Shown piece after piece: positions 44,889 to 53,654 of a stretch of 60,648 nt of DNA. Source of the DNA: an uncultured Pseudomonadota bacterium. Lineage in GTDB: Bacteria > Myxococcota_A > UBA796 > SXON01. A model generated the notes under the pieces. That model was not told where the DNA came from and made no database searches. It saw only the letters and a program-made list of their open reading frames with translations. The stretch spans positions 1 to 60,648 of the forward strand of contig CAIMSU010000212.1 in the NCBI GenBank assembly GCA_903844155.1, written 5' to 3'. The translations under genes were made by a program, and so were the position numbers. Numbering within the stretch: the stretch's first letter is position 1; each line of letters opens with the position of its first letter.

Positions 44889-45572
44889 CTATTTCACGAG
44901 CTGCAGGACGCAGGCGAGGGTGATGGCGATGTTCCCGCCGACGACCGTGAACGTCAACGCCGCGGCGATGACCCGCGCGAGCCGAAGCTGGCGTTGGCCC
45001 GAGAGTCCGAGCGTCTTGCACATCGAGTACGCGCCGTGGAAGAGGTGAACGCCGAGCGCGAGGTTGGCGACGATGTAGAAGCTCGCCCAGAGGGGGTTCG
45101 AGAGCAGCGCCGTCAGGTTCTCAAAGGCCTTGGGAACGCCATTTGTCTGCAGGTAGTTCGGGTGCAGCGCGATGTGCCCGGGCTCGGCACCCGTCGTCAG
45201 GTTCAGCAGGTGCACGACAAAGTAGATGAGCACGATCGGGCCCGTGAATTTCATCGTCCGCGAGTAGAACGTGCTCGCCTGCGCCGTCCACTTCCGGTAG
45301 CCTTCGGGCCGCGCCGCCGCCGTCTGCCGGACGAGCTTCATCGTCCCCCACACGTGCAGGACCATCGACGTCCCGACCACCGCCCGACCGCCCCAGAGGA
45401 TCTCGGGCTTGTGCAGAAACGCGCCGTACGAGTCCATCTCCTCGGGGCCGGAGAACACCTGCAGGTTCCCGATCATGTGGAACAGCGTGAAGCCGAGCAG
45501 CAGGAGCCCGGTCACGGCAACCACGACCTTGGTTCCGACGGTCGAACGCCAGAACGACAGGAGGAAGTTCAT
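44889..45572 (-). CDS. sdhC: Succinate dehydrogenase cytochrome b subunit (class B type)
   Basis: 227 residues with five predicted membrane helices. The His residues in GFTLFHMIGN, VLHVWGTMK, YFVVHLLNL and LGVHLFHGAY are in the positions expected for two b-type hemes. A single large cytochrome b subunit and absence of sdhD mark the class B enzyme, as in Bacteroidota, Campylobacterota and many former Deltaproteobacteria. It anchors sdhAB and reduces quinone. A much longer frame reaching 46547 is an artefact of high GC; the ATG at 45572 matches the family N-terminus. Confidence 0.95.
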   Translation of the reverse strand: MNFLLSFWRSTVGTKVVVAVTGLLLLGFTLFHMIGNLQVFSGPEEMDSYGAFLHKPEILWGGRAVVGTSMVLHVWGTMKLVRQTAAARPEGYRKWTAQASTFYSRTMKFTGPIVLIYFVVHLLNLTTGAEPGHIALHPNYLQTNGVPKAFENLTALLSNPLWASFYIVANLALGVHLFHGAYSMCKTLGLSGQRQLRLARVIAAALTFTVVGGNIAITLACVLQLVK

Positions 45573-45743
45573 CAACAGCTCTGGGGTGCGGGGGAGGTGC
45601 CTCTTAGCCCGTTGCCGGGTCTGCGGCACGCCGAAGCAGGCGGGAAGACGGCGGGCGGGGAAACGGCGGGCGCGCGCTCGACCGGCCCGCATACGCGGTT
45701 GCCGCCGCCGGGCTACCATCCGGCCTGAACGCCGCGGACCCGA

Positions 45744-45749
45744 TACGCC
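45744..45749 (+). promoter_or_regulatory. -10-like box TACGCC, 6 nt before start
   Basis: TACGCC is followed by six bases (agaccg) and the ATG at 45756, without a ribosome-binding site. It matches the spacing of the other boxes but is weak at its last bases. The rest of the 183-bp interval (45573-45755) between sdhC and this gene contains no gene. Confidence 0.3.
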
Positions 45750-45755
45750 AGACCG

Positions 45756-48107
45756 ATGCTCGGCGCCGTGCTCCTCGTGACCCCGCTCGCGCTCGCGCAC
45801 GTTCCGCACGACTCCACCCTCGCCGTCGCCGCGCCGCTCACCCTCGATCCGGGCGTGCCCTGGCTCCTCCTCGCCGGCAGCGAGGACTACGAGATCCTTG
45901 AGCGCTCGGATGACGGCGGTCGGCACTGGAACATGATCGGCGGAGCGCCGCTTGAGGACGCGATCGTTGGCGTCGCGGTGCTCGACGACGGGACCTGGGT
46001 GGCCGCGAGCTCGCGGCGTGTGTGGTGGTCGACGGACGAGGGGGCGACGTGGGAAAAGCGTGCTGCGCCGAGCGGTATCACGTTTGTAGCAGGCGGCGCC
46101 GTGCTGACCGTCGCTGGGGCGGACGGCGCGTGGAGCGGGCCTCCAGGCGGTGTCATGACGCGCGGGGCGCCGGGGTCTGCCGTGCTCTTTGGTTCTTCCG
46201 AGGACGGAGATGCGCTCGTGGACGACGCCGGGCAGCTCTGGCTCGGCGAAGGCGACGGGCGATGGCTGCACCACGGGAGCGTGCCCGGCGGGACGAGCGC
46301 GGTGACCCGCATCGGCCCTGTCGCGTACGCCGGCGCTGAGGACGGGAGCCTGCGCGTGCAGGGGGCCGGCACATGGGGCGTTTGCGGCGCTCTTCCACCC
46401 GAGGCGCTTGGCGCACACCCCGCCGTGGTCGGCCTCGCATCGTCGCCGGTCACCGCCGATGATCCTGCTGGCCTGCTGATCGTCGTGACCGGCGACGGCG
46501 GTCCGTACCGCTCGCGGGACGGGTGCGCCACCTGGGAAGATCTGCACGGCCCGCTCGACACCGTGTACAGCGGCGAGGGCTCGGCCAGCTCAGTTGCTGA
46601 GGCCGCCCGCGCGCTGATCGTGAGCGGTCCCGCCTGGCTGCACGCCGGCTGGGCGGGCCTTGCGATCGGCGACGACGCGGATTCGGTCCAGCCAACGCTG
46701 ATCCCCTGCGACTACACGCGTGGCGTGGCGTTCTCCCCGGACTTCACCAACGACCACACCGTGCTGCTCGGCGGGTACGCTGCAGGCGTTCTGCGGTCGA
46801 CGGACGGGGGCGCGACGTGGTTTGGCGCCGGAAACGGGCTCGACGCCGCGAACGTCCAACAGGTGGCCTTTCCCGCCGGCGAGCGCAACGCGCGGGACCC
46901 CGTTGCCATCGTCGGGCACCACGGGTGGGCGAGCCGGGACGGCGGGACCACGTGGACGAAGCTGGACACCCCGCAGAAAACGCTGTCCCAGCTCTTCGGC
47001 GCGGACGTGACGCAGCCGCGAACCTGGGCTTTCGGACCCGTCGGCGGCACGTACGAGGCGGCCGTGAGCACGGACGGCGCGCGGAGCTTCAGCCTCGACG
47101 CCCCGATGAACACGGCGCTGAACGGCGCGACGCCCGCCGGGATCGTCCACGTCCAGACTCCCGAAGGCGGCGCGCAGGTGCTCCTCGGCGCCCCGACTGT
47201 CGTCGAGTACTCCTTCGACGACGGCCTCACCTGGTCACAACGCTACGCCGACCCGACCGCCGACCAGGTGAGCGGCCCCGCCGGCTGGCCCCAGACCGCG
47301 CCCACCCGCGTGCTGTTCTCGGACACTGCGGGCGTCCACTACTCCGACGACGGCAATTCCTTCTCGACCAACGACGATTTTGGCGGCCAGCAGATCCGCG
47401 CCCTGGAGGTGGCCGGCGACGAGGTCTACGTGGCCAGCCGCGGCGGCGAATTGTGGCGCAGTGACGACGGCGGCACCACCTTCACCGACCTGCACCTCCG
47501 CACCGACGCGCCCGTCCACATCCTCCGCGCTGCCCCCGGTTTTGACACCTCCAACCTCCTCATCATCGGCACCCACGACGGCACCTGGACGCTTGGCGAC
47601 GCGACCGGCGAGGCCCCCACCCTCGACCGCTGGTCCCCCTACGAGCGCGTCGACGACGCCTCCCCCTACTTCGGCTGCGTCGCCTGCGACGACATCGTCG
47701 ACGACAACGCCGCCGGCATGGGCCAGCTCCGGCCGCTCGGCCACGACGGGGTGGCGACCACCACCCTCCGCGGCGACCACATCGACATCATCGGCACCGA
47801 CGACGCGGGAGGCTCCGCGGAGCTGTGGGTCGACGGCAACCACGTCCTCGACATCAACGACGCCGTCGGCGTGCGGACGAACCCGCAGGTCCTCACGACC
47901 GTGGATGGCCTGAAGGACGGCTGGCACGACATCGAGGTTCGCGGCGTTCAGAGCGGCGTTGCCATCGACGCGTTCGCCAGCTCGTCCGGTGGCGTCCGCT
48001 CCGGGGATCGCGGGTGCGCGACCGCCAACGCAACGGGGTGGATGGCGACAATCGCGGGGTTCTGGCTGGTGTTGCGACGGGCGAGGCTCAGAGCCCCCAG
48101 GCCGTGA
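45756..48107 (+). CDS. Secreted BNR/sialidase-type propeller with MYXO-CTERM-like tail
   Basis: 783 residues. A signal peptide (AVLLVTPLALAHV) precedes a repeat protein with many Asp-box/BNR signatures, SxDxGxTW, such as STDEGATWEK, SRDGCATWED, STDGGATWFG, SRDGGTTWTK and SDDGGTTFTD. This indicates one or two beta-propellers of the sortilin/sialidase type. A beta-sandwich with a Cys pair (GCVACDDIV) follows. The C-terminus has Gly-Cys, a hydrophobic stretch and a basic end (GDRGCATANATGW, FWLVLRRARLR), like the MYXO-CTERM sorting tag. The gene overlaps the convergent methyltransferase gene by 20 bases. Confidence 0.85.
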   Translation: MLGAVLLVTPLALAHVPHDSTLAVAAPLTLDPGVPWLLLAGSEDYEILERSDDGGRHWNMIGGAPLEDAIVGVAVLDDGTWVAASSRRVWWSTDEGATWEKRAAPSGITFVAGGAVLTVAGADGAWSGPPGGVMTRGAPGSAVLFGSSEDGDALVDDAGQLWLGEGDGRWLHHGSVPGGTSAVTRIGPVAYAGAEDGSLRVQGAGTWGVCGALPPEALGAHPAVVGLASSPVTADDPAGLLIVVTGDGGPYRSRDGCATWEDLHGPLDTVYSGEGSASSVAEAARALIVSGPAWLHAGWAGLAIGDDADSVQPTLIPCDYTRGVAFSPDFTNDHTVLLGGYAAGVLRSTDGGATWFGAGNGLDAANVQQVAFPAGERNARDPVAIVGHHGWASRDGGTTWTKLDTPQKTLSQLFGADVTQPRTWAFGPVGGTYEAAVSTDGARSFSLDAPMNTALNGATPAGIVHVQTPEGGAQVLLGAPTVVEYSFDDGLTWSQRYADPTADQVSGPAGWPQTAPTRVLFSDTAGVHYSDDGNSFSTNDDFGGQQIRALEVAGDEVYVASRGGELWRSDDGGTTFTDLHLRTDAPVHILRAAPGFDTSNLLIIGTHDGTWTLGDATGEAPTLDRWSPYERVDDASPYFGCVACDDIVDDNAAGMGQLRPLGHDGVATTTLRGDHIDIIGTDDAGGSAELWVDGNHVLDINDAVGVRTNPQVLTTVDGLKDGWHDIEVRGVQSGVAIDAFASSSGGVRSGDRGCATANATGWMATIAGFWLVLRRARLRAPRP

Positions 48108-49263
48108 TCCGCACGCCGCCGTTCGGGAACGTCGCCAACGGCCGGACCTTCGGGGAGACCCGCCGCGCGAGATCGGCCTCCGGTGCTAAAAACACCACCT
48201 TCCACCCTGCGAAGCGCTCGGCGATCACAACCGCGAAGCGATTGAAGATGTCGGTTGCCGGAATGACGCGGCTGTCCTTCCCGCCGCCGTCGTTCAGGCG
48301 ATGGCCCCAGGGCGGATTCGTCACGATGAAGCCCGTTTGTGTCGGCGGAGCGATGTCGACGACGTCGCGCACCTCGAACGGCACCCCGACGCCCGCGCGC
48401 CCCGCGTTCGCGATCGCGGCCTGGATCACCTTCGCGTCCCGGTCCGAGCCGTAGATGCCGCCCCGGCCGCCGCTGGATCGCTGCGGAGGCCCGCCCGCCC
48501 GCTGACCCGAACGCGGCCCCCCCTGCTGGCCCCGGCGCGCCACCGACGCCGATCGCAGCAACGGCCATTCCGAGCACGCAAACGTCGTCTTGACGAACGC
48601 GGGCCGGCCAGCGGCCATCAGCGCAGCCTCGATCGGGATCGTCCCCGAGCCACAGAACGGGTCGAGGAGCGTGGCGTCCGGCGTCCACCCCGAGATCCGG
48701 AGGAGCGACGCCGCGATGTTCTCGCGCAGGGGTGCCTTGGAGACGTCCGTGCGCCAGCCGCGCCGGTGCAGCAGATCGCCGCCTGCATCCAGCGAGATCG
48801 TCGCGCGGTCGTTCCCGGAGCGGTCCGAGCAGACGATCGAGACACGCTGGGTGAGGCGCGGGCGGGCGTAGCGCTCGGGCACGCGCGGGCCCTTGAGCGC
48901 CTCGTGGATCGTCCACGAAACCCGCTTTTCCACCGACTCCCGAAAGCGCAGGCCGCCCCCCTTCAACCCGTCGGCGACATGCACGTCCACGTCGATCGTG
49001 GCCTCGGGTGCTATCCAGTCCTTCCAGCGCTGGGCCCGAACCAGCGCGGCGAGGCCGTCGCCTCCCTCGCATCTGGCGTCCACGATCTGCAGCAGCAGCC
49101 GATCGGGCGTGCGCAGGCGAGGCAAGGCCGCCGCCACCTTCGCCACGTCGCCTTCAAACCGGACCCACCCTGGCTCCACGGATGGATCCCAGCCATGCTC
49201 GCGAAGCTCGGCAGCGACGAGGTTTTCGAGCCCGGGATGGGCGATGGCGATCCAGGTTGGCAC
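48088..49263 (-). CDS. RlmL/RlmN2-type 23S rRNA (guanine-N2) methyltransferase
   Basis: 391 residues from a GTG that gives VPTWIAIAHPGLENLVAAEL, the usual start of this family. The N-terminal part is a ferredoxin-like and THUMP domain; the second part is a SAM-binding Rossmann methyltransferase with DPFCGSGTIPIEAALMA and the catalytic NPPWGHRL (NPPYG-type). It methylates a guanine N2 in 23S rRNA. An Arg/Gly/Gln-rich insert lies between these motifs (about residues 245-275). The end overlaps the propeller gene by 20 bases in convergent orientation. Confidence 0.9.
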   Translation of the reverse strand: MPTWIAIAHPGLENLVAAELREHGWDPSVEPGWVRFEGDVAKVAAALPRLRTPDRLLLQIVDARCEGGDGLAALVRAQRWKDWIAPEATIDVDVHVADGLKGGGLRFRESVEKRVSWTIHEALKGPRVPERYARPRLTQRVSIVCSDRSGNDRATISLDAGGDLLHRRGWRTDVSKAPLRENIAASLLRISGWTPDATLLDPFCGSGTIPIEAALMAAGRPAFVKTTFACSEWPLLRSASVARRGQQGGPRSGQRAGGPPQRSSGGRGGIYGSDRDAKVIQAAIANAGRAGVGVPFEVRDVVDIAPPTQTGFIVTNPPWGHRLNDGGGKDSRVIPATDIFNRFAVVIAERFAGWKVVFLAPEADLARRVSPKVRPLATFPNGGVRITAWGL

Positions 49264-49296
49264 GGGGCGCCGGTGTATCGCGGGGGAGGCCCGGGA

Positions 49297-49302
49297 TATC
49301 CC
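49297..49302 (+). promoter_or_regulatory. -10-like box TATCCC, 6 nt before start
   Basis: TATCCC is followed by gaatgc and the GTG at 49309, again exactly six bases. The box falls in the 45-bp interval between divergent starts and supports the GTG as start of the lipoprotein. Confidence 0.4.
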
Positions 49303-49308
49303 GAATGC

Positions 49309-50745
49309 GTGCTCCTCCTCGTCGCCGGCTGCAAGCCAGCCACGGCCCCCCTCCCTCTCCCCGACGCCGTCGCCGTCGTCTCGGACAGCGGGAACGACCG
49401 CGTCGTCTACATCCACCTCGCGGATGGCGCCCTCGTCTACACCCTGGACCTGCGCGCCCTGACCCCCAATGATTGCGGGTCCGATTACGGCGGCACGGCC
49501 CCGGCCGGATCCACGTGCATCCCCTTCCAGAGTGACCCCGAGACCATCACCGATGTCGATGGCAGCGTCCACGACGAGCTCACCTTCACCTACGACCGCG
49601 AGGCCGGGGACCCGTACTTTGAGCGTTCCGCCTTTGAGCGCGTGCGGCTCGCACCCCCGGGCGGCAGTGACCTGGCGACCGTGCTCTGGCGGCTCGACGC
49701 CCTCGATTTCCAGACCAACTTCGCCGGCGACGACGATGCCTGCATCAACGTGAACCCCTGCGAGGATCGCCCAGACGACAGCTCCGCCACGCTCGACCTC
49801 GCCCTGCGCTGCCACATGGCGCACTCCCACGACTTCGACGTCGTCCACGAGGACCAGACCAGCGTCGACCTGCTCATCGCCGACACGAACAACGAGCGCG
49901 CTCTCGCTGTCCACCTCGACAAGTCCACCACCTGCGGCGTTGTCACGAGCGTGCTCGACGACGTGCACGTGCCCGGCTGGTCCATCGGCCGAACGCCCAA
50001 CGACATCGATGCCGTCGCGCTGGATGACGGGTCGACCGCGGCGCTTGTGACCTTCCGGTCCTCCAACGGCGACGTCGGCAGCGGCGGGATCGCACAGGGA
50101 GGCGACGGGAACGGGATGGTGATGCTGTTCACGCCCGACACGGGGGGGTGGGCCCATGCGTGGACGTGGCCGCCGACGGGTTTTCTCAACTCGCCGCACG
50201 ACAGCAGCATCGTCAACAGCGCGTCAGGCGCCCGCTTCCTCGTCGGCGCCCACAGCGACGGCAACGGCCAAAACCTCCAGGCGGACTGGACGTTTGCAGA
50301 CGACTCACGCGGGAGCGTCAGCGTGGCGAAGTTTGGCGCGGACCTCACCGAACCGCCCGACTACCGGTTCGACGCCGTCGTCGCCACGTCCAGGGACGAG
50401 CCCGGGCTGGGCTTCGTGCGCGCGGCCGTCCCGTTCGTCGCAGGCACCCCCGGGGCCGCCGATCCGGCGGGGATCGACTGGGCCATTGCAGACTCGGGCT
50501 GCATGTCTCCCGCGGCGTCATGCGAGCATGTTCCAGGTATTCGGACCATCCAATTCGATCTCGATGACCCCACCGATGGCGACGCGCCGGGCGACTTTGC
50601 CCCCCATCGGGCGGACCAGACCGATCTGGACGCCCCCGCCTCGCCGCCTGTGCCCTGCGGTTTTGCCGTGCCGTACACCGTGACGCTGCTCTGGTCGACG
50701 GGCGACGCGGTCGCCGGGACGACGCCGGGGACGTGCGGAACATGA
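49309..50745 (+). CDS. Lipoprotein, unknown function, start of sulfatase operon
   Basis: 478 residues. The GTG start gives a minimal signal peptide with lipobox VAGC (Cys8). The mature protein is beta-rich with repeats resembling a propeller (VVSDSGNDRVVYIHLADGAL, VDLLIADTNNERALAVHLDK, WAIADSGCMSP), Cys pairs (CINVNPC, CMSPAASC) and His-rich MAHSHDFDVVHEDQ. No named domain is certain; an NHL or six-bladed propeller that binds a ligand is possible. Its stop overlaps the next gene by ATGA, so it is made together with the sulfatase-like proteins. Confidence 0.78.
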   Translation: MLLLVAGCKPATAPLPLPDAVAVVSDSGNDRVVYIHLADGALVYTLDLRALTPNDCGSDYGGTAPAGSTCIPFQSDPETITDVDGSVHDELTFTYDREAGDPYFERSAFERVRLAPPGGSDLATVLWRLDALDFQTNFAGDDDACINVNPCEDRPDDSSATLDLALRCHMAHSHDFDVVHEDQTSVDLLIADTNNERALAVHLDKSTTCGVVTSVLDDVHVPGWSIGRTPNDIDAVALDDGSTAALVTFRSSNGDVGSGGIAQGGDGNGMVMLFTPDTGGWAHAWTWPPTGFLNSPHDSSIVNSASGARFLVGAHSDGNGQNLQADWTFADDSRGSVSVAKFGADLTEPPDYRFDAVVATSRDEPGLGFVRAAVPFVAGTPGAADPAGIDWAIADSGCMSPAASCEHVPGIRTIQFDLDDPTDGDAPGDFAPHRADQTDLDAPASPPVPCGFAVPYTVTLLWSTGDAVAGTTPGTCGT

Positions 50746-52175
50746 GACGATCGGCAAGAATGCGGCCGGGAGCGGCCATAAGCGCTTGGGTTTGCGCATC
50801 GAGCCTGTTCCTTGCGGCCTGCACGAGCGCCGGTGCCGGTGACCAGAACGCCATCGTGGTGATCTTCTCGGTCGACACCATCGGCCAGGCGATGGCCAAC
50901 CGGACCGACATGTGTGGCGAAATGACGGCGCTCACCGCCAACTATGGGCTCGACGTGGCCTGCCTCGACGGCGCCATCGCGCCAAGCAGTTGGACCGGCG
51001 AGTCGCACGCACGTTTTCTTTGGCCGCAGGACATCGAGGGCGCGCGGCGGGCCCTGCAGTACCCGAAGTGCGGTGACGAATCGGTGCTCGGCACGATCAA
51101 GGATGGGACCCGCGGCAAATACTTCTATGGCGCGGATAATTCCGTTCTCTCGGGGTCCGGGAAGGACATCTGTGGGATCACCCGCACGCAATTCACCCAG
51201 GACACCGACCAGGAGTTCGAGACCTCACTGACAACCGACAAGCTGGTGGACGTGCCCGAGGAGGACCGACCCGCGCACCACGCCATCGACGCGTTCGTCG
51301 ACGCGATCGGGCCATCCAGCGGCGCTTCGGTCCTGTTCCTCAACGCGGTGGAGCCCGGGGGCCACGAGCCACGCTGTTGGTTTGACCCCTACAGCCAGGC
51401 CTGCTCGGCGCTCTGGGATGTCGCCACAAATGCGGGGCTGGCCGACCCCGACGCGGATAGGCGCTCCACCTGGACAGACCCGGACTTCTACGCCCGGTTC
51501 ACACGACTGTTCGGCGTCAAACGCGAAGATCGCGAGGCAGAGTGGCGTCCGCTCTTCTGGGATGCGATCGATGAGGCGGTGGTGTACTTTCGGGCCCAGA
51601 TGTTCGAAGATCGGCTGCGACGCGTGCTGGACGCGATCCGGGACGCGGGGCGCCTTGGGGACTTGCGCCTGGTGGTGCTCGGTGATCACGGTGAAAACCC
51701 CTGTGTCCTGCGAGGCCTGGGGGACCAAACCCTGAACTGCGGGCACAACGGACTCCCGACCGAATACACGGCGTTCGTACCTGTTTTTGTGACGCCCGCG
51801 AGCCTTGCCGGGGACTGGACCGACAAGGGGCTGATCGGGGACTCTGCCACGCCATGGTCGACTGTGAACCTGGCGTTTGGGATGGTCGACAGCGTCGGGC
51901 TGACGGTGCCCGGCGACTGGGGGCAGATGGAACCGGTAGGCACGGCCACGAGCTGGACCTGCAAGGGACCCGATGGCACGTCGCCGCTCTCAGGCATCCA
52001 CGTGGAGGGCGAGGCCGCGATGCGCTGTCATCAAGGCGCCTGCGAGGCCTCCGGTTTCACGCTTCCGACAGATGAGACCTACGAACCAGCGGTGCTCTCG
52101 ACCGTGCCGGACGGCCTTCAGGCGTTTGCCGGGCCGCCGGACTGGTTCTCGGACGCCTGCGCAGGGGGCTCGTGA
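50742..52175 (+). CDS. Sulfatase-like lipoprotein without formylglycine cysteine
   Basis: 477 residues. The ATG overlaps the upstream stop (ATGA). The signal peptide ends in lipobox LAAC (Cys27). IVVIFSVDTIGQ (Asp45) and VVLGDHGENPC are the metal-binding strands of the alkaline phosphatase/sulfatase superfamily. In place of the Cys-x-Pro-x-Arg sulfatase motif there is APSSWTGESHARFLW (residues 80-94), so the nucleophile would be Ser or Thr. This type occurs in sulfatase-like and lipoteichoic-acid-synthase-like transferases. It contains extra Cys pairs, as expected for an exported protein. Confidence 0.85.
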   Translation: MRRSARMRPGAAISAWVCASSLFLAACTSAGAGDQNAIVVIFSVDTIGQAMANRTDMCGEMTALTANYGLDVACLDGAIAPSSWTGESHARFLWPQDIEGARRALQYPKCGDESVLGTIKDGTRGKYFYGADNSVLSGSGKDICGITRTQFTQDTDQEFETSLTTDKLVDVPEEDRPAHHAIDAFVDAIGPSSGASVLFLNAVEPGGHEPRCWFDPYSQACSALWDVATNAGLADPDADRRSTWTDPDFYARFTRLFGVKREDREAEWRPLFWDAIDEAVVYFRAQMFEDRLRRVLDAIRDAGRLGDLRLVVLGDHGENPCVLRGLGDQTLNCGHNGLPTEYTAFVPVFVTPASLAGDWTDKGLIGDSATPWSTVNLAFGMVDSVGLTVPGDWGQMEPVGTATSWTCKGPDGTSPLSGIHVEGEAAMRCHQGACEASGFTLPTDETYEPAVLSTVPDGLQAFAGPPDWFSDACAGGS

Positions 52176-53647
52176 TCCTGGCCCTGCTCGCCCTCTTTTC
52201 GCGAGCGGGGGCGACGCCGCCCAACATCGTCTTCATTCTCACGGACGACCTCGACCTGCAGAGCATCGACCAGATCCCCGAGCTTCGGCCGTTGCTCCAG
52301 GACGCCGGGGTGACGTACACGCACGACTACGTCAGCCTCTCGCTGTGCTGTCCGTCGCGGGCGACCATCCTCCGCGGCCAATACGCCCACAACACCGGGA
52401 TCTACTGGAACACCGGCCGAAACGGGGGCTATCCGCGCTTCGTGAGCACGGGCGACGAAGCGTCCACCCTCGGAACGTGGATGAGGGGCGCTGGGTACGA
52501 CACCGCGCTCTTCGGGAAGTATCTCAACGGGTATCCCGAGAAAGGCCAGGAGCGGAAGGTGCCGGCCGGCTGGGCCGACTGGATCGTGCCCGTGGCCGGG
52601 AATCCCTACGGTGAGTTCGGGTACACCCTGAACACCCTGGGCCGCTTTCGGCGGTATGGCCGCGCGGCGCGTGCGTACCTGACCGATGTCCTGTCCCAGC
52701 GCGCCGTCGAGTACATCCACGCCGAGACATCGAGAAAATCACCGTTCTTCCTATACCTCGCCACCTACGCCCCCCATTCGCCCGAGACTCCGGCGCCCCG
52801 CTACGCGAGCCTCTACCCCAACGCCCAGGCCCCCCGATCCCCCGCGTTCAATGAGGAGGATGTCTCAGACAAGCCGAGCTGGCTGCGCAACGCTCCCCCG
52901 CTGGACCCAAAGCGCATCGCCGACGCGGACGCGCGCTACCGCCGCCGCTTGCAGGCCATGCGCGCGGTCGTCGATCTCGTGGCCGCCGTCGTGCAGGAGC
53001 TGACGGCCGACGGCGCATTGAGTAGCACCTATCTGGTCTTTACCTCGGACAACGGGTACCACTTCGGGGAGCACCGGATGCACGTCGGGAAGAACACCGA
53101 GTACGAGACGGATCTGCGGGTTCCGCTGATCGTGCGCGGCCCCGGCCTTCGCGCCGGCACCGTGAACGACGACCTGGTCGTGAACACCGACTTTGCGCCG
53201 ACGTTCACGGCCCTCGCGGGCACGCAGCCCCCTGTGTGCTCGGACGGCCGCGACTTTCTCCACCCCGCCGGACCCGCTCGGCAGGCGTTCCTGATCGAGC
53301 ATCGCGGGCCGGCGCCAGAGCCCGGACCCGCCGAGGACGCGCCGCCGTCCGTGCTCGAGCCCGCGGATCCGGGGAACGGCCCGAACGAGGAGGGCGGCAC
53401 CGCGCGCGTGCCCGTGTACGTTGGCGTTCATACGCGGGACCACGTCTACGTGGAGTTCCAGAACGGCGAGCGTGAGCTCTACGACCTCCAAAAGGACCCG
53501 GACGAGCTTGACAACCTGGCGTCCACCGCGGCGGCAGGCCTCGTCGGATGCCTCCACGACTGGCTCGAAAGCCTGCGCCACTGCAGCGGGGCGTCGTGCC
53601 GCGCCGCCGAGGACACGGCCCCGGGCTCGTGCAACGGCGTGGAGTGA
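52172..53647 (+). CDS. Sulfatase, N-acetylglucosamine-6-sulfatase-like
   Basis: 491 residues. The GTG overlaps the upstream stop (GTGA). A signal peptide (LALLALFSRAGA) precedes IVFILTDDLD (metal ligands Asp25, Asp26). The catalytic motif is CCPSRATILRGQ with Cys59 as the residue converted to formylglycine, followed by SDNGYHFGEHR and DLQKDPDELDNLA. The double-Cys CCPSR form is characteristic of the GNS and related branch. It hydrolyses sulfate esters, perhaps on polysaccharides. No formylglycine-generating enzyme gene lies in the window. The C-terminus has Cys-rich CSGASC. Confidence 0.94.
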   Translation: MILALLALFSRAGATPPNIVFILTDDLDLQSIDQIPELRPLLQDAGVTYTHDYVSLSLCCPSRATILRGQYAHNTGIYWNTGRNGGYPRFVSTGDEASTLGTWMRGAGYDTALFGKYLNGYPEKGQERKVPAGWADWIVPVAGNPYGEFGYTLNTLGRFRRYGRAARAYLTDVLSQRAVEYIHAETSRKSPFFLYLATYAPHSPETPAPRYASLYPNAQAPRSPAFNEEDVSDKPSWLRNAPPLDPKRIADADARYRRRLQAMRAVVDLVAAVVQELTADGALSSTYLVFTSDNGYHFGEHRMHVGKNTEYETDLRVPLIVRGPGLRAGTVNDDLVVNTDFAPTFTALAGTQPPVCSDGRDFLHPAGPARQAFLIEHRGPAPEPGPAEDAPPSVLEPADPGNGPNEEGGTARVPVYVGVHTRDHVYVEFQNGERELYDLQKDPDELDNLASTAAAGLVGCLHDWLESLRHCSGASCRAAEDTAPGSCNGVE

Positions 53648-53654
53648 GCGCCGG

